DNA of 64,000 nucleotides, taken from positions 806,001 through 870,000 of the forward strand of contig NZ_CP150218.1 of NCBI RefSeq assembly GCF_037969875.1, written 5' to 3'. Both the position numbers and the translations under genes were made by a program. This DNA is from Paenibacillus sp. FSL R7-0337 (lineage in GTDB: Bacteria; Bacillota; Bacilli; Paenibacillales; Paenibacillaceae). The notes below the pieces were generated by a model. The model saw only the letters and a program-made list of their open reading frames with translations, made no database searches and was not told the DNA's origin. Below are positions 58,768-64,000 of this stretch, one piece after another. The stretch's first letter is position 1; each line of letters opens with the position of its first letter.

Positions 58768-58867
58768 CAAGCGGAAACGGCTTTGCCGTCCTTTTTAAGG
58801 ACGGTATCGTTTCAGCGAGAAATATAAGGATAAGTTATCGTGTGTAACATATAAATTCTTATATTTT
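58768..58867 (+). repeat. R1 element, copy 4
   Basis: Starts CAAG, palindrome GGAAACGG...CGTTTC, then GCGAGAAATATAAGGATAA, GTTATCGTG and the AT tail. It follows the deacetylase gene; its tail abuts the terminator of the opposing 3D-domain gene. Confidence 0.88.
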
Positions 58868-58870
58868 AAA

Positions 58871-58916
58871 AAAAGGAAACAAAACCGGCGGAAGCTGCCT
58901 GGTTTTGTTTCCTTTT
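58871..58916. terminator. intrinsic terminator of the 3D-domain gene (bidirectional)
   Basis: GGAAACAAAACC pairs with GGTTTTGTTTCC; T-run on both strands. Confidence 0.9.
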
Positions 58917-58963
58917 CATGATTACGTATTGCGCTTACTATGGTGCAAAGATTCATTATCGGT

Positions 58964-59647
58964 TTATTCAATAATATATAAATGTACATACTGATAACCG
59001 AAATCGGCTACAAAGCTCTGGCTGCCCGGAATAAAGATATCGATCCGGTTGCCCTTGATCGCACTCCCCATATCCGTCGCTGTCGCTACGAAGGCTTGCT
59101 TCGGAAGGCCCGGATGGGTATACCCGGTCACGAGCACCTTCGTTCCCAGCGGAATCACGCTCGGGTCAACGGCGATGGTTCCGAGCTTCAGCGCATTGCC
59201 GAAATAATCGACCGCTCCCCACTTGCCATTCTCGCTGGCTGCCGAGGAATAGGCGGAAGCTTTGACCTGCAGCACTTTGGCATAATTAAATTCTTTGCCC
59301 CAGGCTTGAACTGTGTTGGTTGCCGGCTGCACACTCAGGGCTTGAACTTCTGCTGCGTCCACAGCTTCTACTGAAGCTGCTGCAGTATTGGCTACTGCCA
59401 CAGTCTTGGCTTGAACATCACCCGGAATGGTGAATTTCAGCCCGGGATAGATATTTAGCGCTGAAATCTGCGGGTTCGCATTCATAAGCTCATCAACGCT
59501 TATGCCATAATGATTGGATAGAGTATAATAGGTAGTAGTATCTCCAGCGATATGTACGCTGTCGGCTTGAACGGGAGCTGCGTGAAGCAAGGTGCCGAGT
59601 CCCAGTACGGCCGCCAGGGCGGTGATGGCTCTGATCTTGAGTTTCAT
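58964..59647 (-). CDS. secreted LysM and 3D domain cell-wall protein
   Basis: 227 residues. Signal peptide (cut near AAPVQA-D), one LysM peptidoglycan-binding domain (about 38-75; YYTLSNHYGISVDELMNANPQI), Ala/Val linker, and a C-terminal 3D domain (VKASAYSSAASENG...LGTIAVDPSVIPLGTKVLV...ATDMGSAIKGNRIDIF), named for its three Asp, as in lytic transglycosylases (MltA/YocH/RpfB types). Likely remodels the wall or scavenges muropeptides. Confidence 0.9.
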   Translation of the reverse strand: MKLKIRAITALAAVLGLGTLLHAAPVQADSVHIAGDTTTYYTLSNHYGISVDELMNANPQISALNIYPGLKFTIPGDVQAKTVAVANTAAASVEAVDAAEVQALSVQPATNTVQAWGKEFNYAKVLQVKASAYSSAASENGKWGAVDYFGNALKLGTIAVDPSVIPLGTKVLVTGYTHPGLPKQAFVATATDMGSAIKGNRIDIFIPGSQSFVADFGYQYVHLYIIE

Positions 59648-59947
59648 GAATTGCCTCCTTCAATGGTGACGCCAGGTTTGTAAACTAACAGTAATGAATA
59701 TATCACAACTTTGTAACCATTGGCTATGTTTTTGTGGCAATTGGAAATAATTATCCTAAATAAAGCGTTATCAAGAATGTAAATATTACATATTCTTAAT
59801 CATTATTAAGGGACCCGGTATAAATATGCCATGTTTCCTGAATATTCGCAAAAATTTTACACAGTTTTAACATTTCTCACTCAAGCAAATAGTAGAATGA
59901 AAGAATACGATATCTTAACTAGACATTGAAGCAACCTTGGAGGGTCC
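59648..59947. other. 300-bp AT-rich divergent promoter region of the 3D-domain gene and ppk
   Basis: Contains a candidate Pho box (59856-59872) and a -10-like TAGAAT for ppk, and an AATGTAA...TTACAT dyad near 59774-59795. No small gene seen. Confidence 0.5.
59856..59872 (+). promoter_or_regulatory. candidate PhoP box upstream of ppk
   Basis: TTTACA, 5 bases, TTAACA: two PhoP half-sites with the family spacing, 20 bases before TAGAAT (59893-59898), a plausible -10 for ppk. Confidence 0.45.
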
Positions 59948-62068
59948 ATGAACGTGAATACAGATGAGAAAAAAATCAACACCATCAGTCCTGCAACAGC
60001 CTATCTTAACCGTGACCTCAGCTGGATCGAGTTCAACCGCCGGGTGCTCGGCGAGGCACAGGACCCGGAGAACCCGCTGATTGAGCGGGCTAAATTCCTG
60101 GCCATCGTGTCCAGTAATCTGGATGAGTTCATCAGTGTCCGGGTAGCGGGCATCCAGGATCAGATCCGGGCGGGATATACCAAAAAAGATTTCACCGGCT
60201 ACACGCCCTCCGGCCTCTATAAACGCCTCAGCAAACGGGTCACCAAAATCGTCGCAGACCAGTATCGCACCTTCAAGGATATTTCACGCAGCCTGCATAA
60301 AGAAGGCATTGTGTTCGTTGATTATGAAGACTTAACACCGGCACAGGAGCAGTCGATTGAGGAATACTACCGTGATATTATTTTCCCTGTGCTGACTCCG
60401 ATGGCAGTCGACCAGAGCCGTCCGTTCCCGCTGGTCCACAGCCAGTTCATCTATCTGGCTGTCGTACTGACACGCAAGAACAGCCAGGAGGAAGAGCCTT
60501 ACTTCGCCATTCTGCAGATTCCGTCCAATCTGCCGCGCTGCATTCCCTTGCCGCACCGCGCGAACAGCAAGAAACGGCAATTCGTATTCATTGAAGATGT
60601 GATCCGCCATCATATTCAGACCTTGTTCAGCGGTTATGATCCGGTAGCCGTCAGTGAATTCCGCCTGACCCGCAACTCTGACCTGACGATAGATGAAGAA
60701 GGCGCAGAAGACCTGCTGGAGGAGATTGAGAAAGAGCTCCGCAAACGCCGCCGCGGTGTGCCTGCCCGTCTGGAAGTCCAGAAAGGCATCCATCCGTATG
60801 CGCTGGAGCAGCTGCAGGCTGAATTCGAGCTGGAGGACTTCGTCTTCGAAATCGAAGGCCCGCTTGATCTCGGCTTCTTGCGCAGCTTCACCAGCAGTCT
60901 GAAGGGCTTCAGCTATCTGCTCTATCCGCCTGTTGAGCCGATGTATCCGGCGGAATTCGATGAGAATGAAGATTTCTTCGAGGTGCTGAGCCAGCGTGAT
61001 GTGCTGGTCTATCATCCATATGAATCCTTCGATGCGATGACGGATTTCATTATCCAGGCCTCCGAGGATGAGCAGGTGATGGCGATCAAAATGACGCTGT
61101 ACCGGGTCAGCGGCAATTCTCCGCTGATTACTGCGCTCGCCAATGCAGCCGAGTCCGGCAAGCAGGTTACGGTGGTCGTGGAGCTGAAGGCCCGCTTCGA
61201 TGAGGAACGCAACATCGCCTGGGCGCGTAAGCTGGAGCAGTCCGGCTGCCACGTGGTCTACGGTCTCGTCGGCCTCAAGACCCATGCGAAGGTAACACTG
61301 ATCGTCCGCCAGGAAGGCTCGGAGCTGCGCCGCTATGTTCATGTGGGAACAGGCAATTACAATGACAGCACGGCCAAGGCCTATACCGACCTTAGCCTGT
61401 TCACCGCCAATCACGAGATTGGCCTGGATGCGTCCGAGCTGTTCAATCAGATGACAGGCTACTCTGCCAACTACAATTGGAACTCCTTCATCGTAGCACC
61501 GACTAACATGAGCCTGTCGCTCCAGAAGCTGATTCTGCGTGAGGCAGAACATGCTGCCGCAGGCCGGCCTGCACGGATTATCGCCAAGATGAACTCCCTG
61601 TCGAACCAGGAGGTTATTGATTATCTGTACAGCGCAGCCCAGGCGGGAGTGTCCATCGACCTGATCGTCCGGGGAGTCTGCTGCCTGCGTCCGGGAATTG
61701 AAGGCCTCAGTGAGCGCATTACGGTACGCAGCATAGTGGACCGCTTCCTGGAGCACTCACGTATCTATTATTTCGAGAACGGCGGCGATCCCGAGGTCTA
61801 CCTGTCCAGTGCCGACTGGATGACGCGTAACCTGACCCGGCGGATCGAGCTGATGTGTCCGGTCAAGGATAGCGGTATCCGCGATCAGATTGTCAAAATT
61901 CTGGAGCTGTCGCTGATGGACAATATCAAATCCAGCTTCCTTCAGCCAAACGGATATTATGAACGGATCGACGACAAAAAGGCCCCGCTCCGGAGCCAGT
62001 TCGCCGCTATGGATGTTACCCGCTGGAAGGGAAGCCGAGCTTTACCTTCACCGACCAAGCATTCCTGA
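59948..62068 (+). CDS. ppk: polyphosphate kinase 1
   Basis: Makes polyphosphate from ATP. 706 residues with the four PPK1 domains: N-terminal YLNRDLSWIEFNRRVL, then FPVLTPMAVD, and the two catalytic HKD-like domains. The two essential histidines are present 19 residues apart in LKTHAKVTLIV and YVHVGTGNYN; HSRIYYFENGG lies near residue 600. Start has GGAGGG upstream. Convergent with ppx; their 3' ends overlap by 53 bases. Confidence 0.96.
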   Translation: MNVNTDEKKINTISPATAYLNRDLSWIEFNRRVLGEAQDPENPLIERAKFLAIVSSNLDEFISVRVAGIQDQIRAGYTKKDFTGYTPSGLYKRLSKRVTKIVADQYRTFKDISRSLHKEGIVFVDYEDLTPAQEQSIEEYYRDIIFPVLTPMAVDQSRPFPLVHSQFIYLAVVLTRKNSQEEEPYFAILQIPSNLPRCIPLPHRANSKKRQFVFIEDVIRHHIQTLFSGYDPVAVSEFRLTRNSDLTIDEEGAEDLLEEIEKELRKRRRGVPARLEVQKGIHPYALEQLQAEFELEDFVFEIEGPLDLGFLRSFTSSLKGFSYLLYPPVEPMYPAEFDENEDFFEVLSQRDVLVYHPYESFDAMTDFIIQASEDEQVMAIKMTLYRVSGNSPLITALANAAESGKQVTVVVELKARFDEERNIAWARKLEQSGCHVVYGLVGLKTHAKVTLIVRQEGSELRRYVHVGTGNYNDSTAKAYTDLSLFTANHEIGLDASELFNQMTGYSANYNWNSFIVAPTNMSLSLQKLILREAEHAAAGRPARIIAKMNSLSNQEVIDYLYSAAQAGVSIDLIVRGVCCLRPGIEGLSERITVRSIVDRFLEHSRIYYFENGGDPEVYLSSADWMTRNLTRRIELMCPVKDSGIRDQIVKILELSLMDNIKSSFLQPNGYYERIDDKKAPLRSQFAAMDVTRWKGSRALPSPTKHS

Positions 62069-63542
62069 AGGTTTTGAGCGCATTCTCAATGTCCTCCAGG
62101 CCAATTAGCACCTGTCCGCCCTGAAGCTCCAGATCCAGCGTATGATTATGCAGACGGGACTTCAGCCCGCTGACAATGCCGATCTCGGTGCTGTCCAGCG
62201 CGATGCTTAACTGCACTAATGTACCCAGCTTATGAATCCATTCCTCGTCGGAAGGCAGCAAAATGTCCTTATGCATCAGGGATAATTTCTGCTTCCGGCT
62301 TTTTGTGCTGTAAGAAGCGATGTACGCGCTAAGAATCAGCTGGCGGTGCGTCAGTCCGCGGATGGGTGAATTCATGAGCCAGTAGTGGGTGTGCCGCTTA
62401 GATTGATAATAGTTAATGTTGGAGCCTGTCCGGTGCAGCATAATCGCCACATAGACCAGCATCTCCTGCTCCTCCCGGTCCCCTTCCCGCTCAAAGGCCC
62501 CCAGCAGGCTCAGCGCCAGCTTGTTGATATGGTCGAGATGCCGCTTAGAGGTACGGATATCGAAGCGGATAATCGTATCCAGGCTGTATTCCAGCGCGCT
62601 GTCACGCACCGGCTGCTCGGGCTCCAGCAGATCATGCAGCATGCCCTCACGCAGGCCTTCCCCGCTGATCAGCGCCTGGCTGGCACCAATGTAATGATAG
62701 ACGGTATGGAAAATAATCAGCCCGGACACGATGATATCCGCCCGGCTTTTGGACAGCCCGTCCAGGTCCTTACGCTTCTCAAAGGGGGTAACAGGCAGAA
62801 CCTCCATGAACCGTTCGATCGTCTCGTTCTCCAGAACATAGCCATGGGAATTAGGCAGCGAATAATCGCGGTTCCGCTGATCGAGCTTCGCCAGTGAGCG
62901 AAGTGTTCCTCCCAGCCCGTATAGCGGAAGTCCGGTGCCCGTCGATAGCCAGTCATGCTCCACCAGCCTGCCGGTTACGTATAATTGCAGCTTGCGGATC
63001 TGCTCCGCATTCCAGTTGCCGCCCTGGCTGAACATCTGATTCGTGTTGACCGCACCGAACGGGAACGAGATACTCTGCTGATAACGCCGTCCTCGAAATA
63101 AGGTAACCTCGGTACTCCCTCCGCCGATATCAATCACGAAGCCGTCCTGGACGTCAAAAGCATTGATCACCCCAAGGAAGCCGAAATATGCTTCCTGATA
63201 TCCGCTGACCACTTCAATCGGAATGGACGAAGCCTCGGACAGATAGCTGATGATCTCCGCAGAGTTAGCTGCATTACGGATGGCGGCGGTGGCGCCTGCA
63301 CGGATTCTCTCTACTTCAAAATCATCGCAAATCTCCTTGAACTGCTGAAGAACAGGTATGATTGTATTCATATCCTTCTTCTCCAGCCGGCCTTCCTTCG
63401 TAATCTTCTCGCTCAAACGGGCAGAGTACTTACATTCCTTGATGATTTTGTAGCCGCCTGCCTGTGTCGTGTCATAAATTACAAGTCGTATGGAGTTGGA
63501 ACCAATATCAATAATGCCGATCCGGCAAAGATCATCTCTCAT
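62016..63542 (-). CDS. ppx: exopolyphosphatase Ppx/GppA family
   Basis: Hydrolyses polyphosphate from the end, or pppGpp in the GppA branch. 508 residues: ASKHA phosphate loops IGIIDIGSNSIRLVIYD and GFVIDIGGGSTEVTLF, NAANSAEII, and a C-terminal HD-like helical domain (about 310-505; DHINKLALSLLGAFE). ATG 63542 with AAAAGGAG upstream is preferred to 63575. Opposes ppk in function and in direction; overlapping 3' ends. Confidence 0.93.
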   Translation of the reverse strand: MRDDLCRIGIIDIGSNSIRLVIYDTTQAGGYKIIKECKYSARLSEKITKEGRLEKKDMNTIIPVLQQFKEICDDFEVERIRAGATAAIRNAANSAEIISYLSEASSIPIEVVSGYQEAYFGFLGVINAFDVQDGFVIDIGGGSTEVTLFRGRRYQQSISFPFGAVNTNQMFSQGGNWNAEQIRKLQLYVTGRLVEHDWLSTGTGLPLYGLGGTLRSLAKLDQRNRDYSLPNSHGYVLENETIERFMEVLPVTPFEKRKDLDGLSKSRADIIVSGLIIFHTVYHYIGASQALISGEGLREGMLHDLLEPEQPVRDSALEYSLDTIIRFDIRTSKRHLDHINKLALSLLGAFEREGDREEQEMLVYVAIMLHRTGSNINYYQSKRHTHYWLMNSPIRGLTHRQLILSAYIASYSTKSRKQKLSLMHKDILLPSDEEWIHKLGTLVQLSIALDSTEIGIVSGLKSRLHNHTLDLELQGGQVLIGLEDIENALKTFRNAWSVKVKLGFPSSG

Positions 63543-63605
63543 CTGTATGTACTCCTTTTCAAGTAGATTGATCATTTGTATACTATATCAAACATTGTAC
63601 ACTAC

Positions 63606-63640
63606 GCCAAAATAAAATAACCCCATGCGGTGGGGTTATT
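63606..63640 (-). terminator. intrinsic terminator of the amino-acid ABC ATPase gene
   Basis: AATAACCCC / GGGGTTATT stem with a 7-base loop, then TTTATTTTGG on the minus strand. Confidence 0.88.
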
Positions 63641-63650
63641 AGCCGGCTTT

Positions 63651-64000
63651 CTATAATACCTTGCTGAGAAAATCACGCGTGCGGGCATGCTTGGGATGAC
63701 CGAACACCTCTGCCGGTGTCCCTTGCTCCACAACCACTCCGCCGTCCATGAACAGGATACGGTCCCCCACTTCACGGGCGAAGCCCATTTCGTGCGTTAC
63801 AATCACCATAGTCATGCCGTTCACTGCCAGCTGCTTCATAACCTCCAGCACTTCACCGACCATCTCCGGGTCCAGCGCCGAGGTTGGCTCGTCGAACAGC
63901 ATAACATGCGGCTGCATAGCCAGCGCCCGGGCGATTGCGATCCGCTGCTTCTGTCCGCCGGAGAGCTGGGCCGGATAAGCATCGCGCTTATCCTCAAGGC
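63651..64000 (-). CDS. amino-acid ABC transporter ATP-binding protein (GlnQ/ArtM type), C-terminal part
   Basis: The gene enters from the right edge; 116 codons are seen. Reading frame starts with [25 protein letters not shown] (signature motif), then [23 protein letters not shown] (Walker B, D-loop), [21 protein letters not shown] (H-loop) and a standard polar-amino-acid family C-terminus [10 protein letters not shown]. It would energise uptake of glutamine or another polar amino acid. The ATG at 63917 is internal, not a start. Confidence 0.92.
   Translation of the reverse strand, partial: LEDKRDAYPAQLSGGQKQRIAIARALAMQPHVMLFDEPTSALDPEMVGEVLEVMKQLAVNGMTMVIVTHEMGFAREVGDRILFMDGGVVVEQGTPAEVFGHPKHARTRDFLSKVL

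Noticed and set aside
60332-61756. 474-codon frame antisense to ppk
   Set aside because: Shadow frame produced by codon bias of ppk; no start signal and no recognisable domain.

Overview
The window reads as chromosome of a spore-forming, low-to-mid GC Gram-positive bacterium, most likely Paenibacillus (inference). It carries a cwlJ-gerQ spore germination pair, bdbC/bdbD, a KimA-type potassium transporter under a c-di-AMP riboswitch, YesM/YesN-type two-component regulation of a sugar ABC transporter, a XerS-type recombinase, strong AGGAGG ribosome binding sites and frequent TTG/GTG starts. I see no rRNA, tRNA, CRISPR array, transposase or prophage. Both ends cut genes: a ZIP metal transporter on the left and an amino-acid ABC ATPase on the right.

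Layout. 1-5.9 kb: ZIP fragment, small unknown protein, murB, a Fur-boxed siderophore ATPase plus FhuF-like reductase, and kimA with its riboswitch. 6-16 kb: BdbC/BdbD, an orphan MHYT-PAS histidine kinase, a CNNM/CorC-type protein with a structured leader, gerQ-cwlJ, DUF2500, an unlisted 58-residue Cys-rich protein, a BNR/Ycf48-like lipoprotein and an amino-acid permease. 16-24 kb: L-lactate dehydrogenase, a tyrosine recombinase, a divergent LysR/exporter pair, an ECF sigma/DUF4179 pair and an esterase. 24-43 kb: accessory region of regulator-plus-effector units (aminotransferase; MerR/aldo-keto reductase; SgrR-like/MFS; an eight-gene YesMN-ABC-oxidoreductase cluster; WYL/Gfo-Idh). 43-52 kb: TetR/membrane/flavodoxin operon, lipoprotein, GNAT, xerS, pentapeptide protein, TetR, map, and two long repeat-bearing intergenic stretches. 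52-64 kb: moeA, a PspA-DUF350-DUF4178 membrane stress unit, pyrK-pyrD, NamA-type ene-reductase, NodB deacetylase, LysM-3D protein, and convergent, overlapping ppk and ppx.

Most notable are sequence families outside genes. (1) Four 28-bp sites at 24513, 31850, 40090 and 42704, all in one orientation, have the arm-spacer-arm layout of a Xer dif site. The conserved arm TTATGTTAACT differs by one base from the XerD arms of both E. coli and B. subtilis dif; the other arm always ends in ACATAA, and the 6-bp centres all differ. They divide the accessory region into three gene modules and resemble the pdif modules of Acinetobacter plasmids, but on a chromosome. (2) Four copies of a ~99-bp element (long palindrome plus conserved AT-rich tail) each abut the U-tract of an unrelated intrinsic terminator that serves the opposing gene. 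(3) Two further short repeat families fill the intergenic DNA on either side of xerS. Readable regulatory sites include a Fur box, a c-di-AMP riboswitch, a MerR promoter with a 19-bp spacer, a tandem LysR-type repeat, an SgrR/MFS palindrome and a candidate Pho box before ppk.
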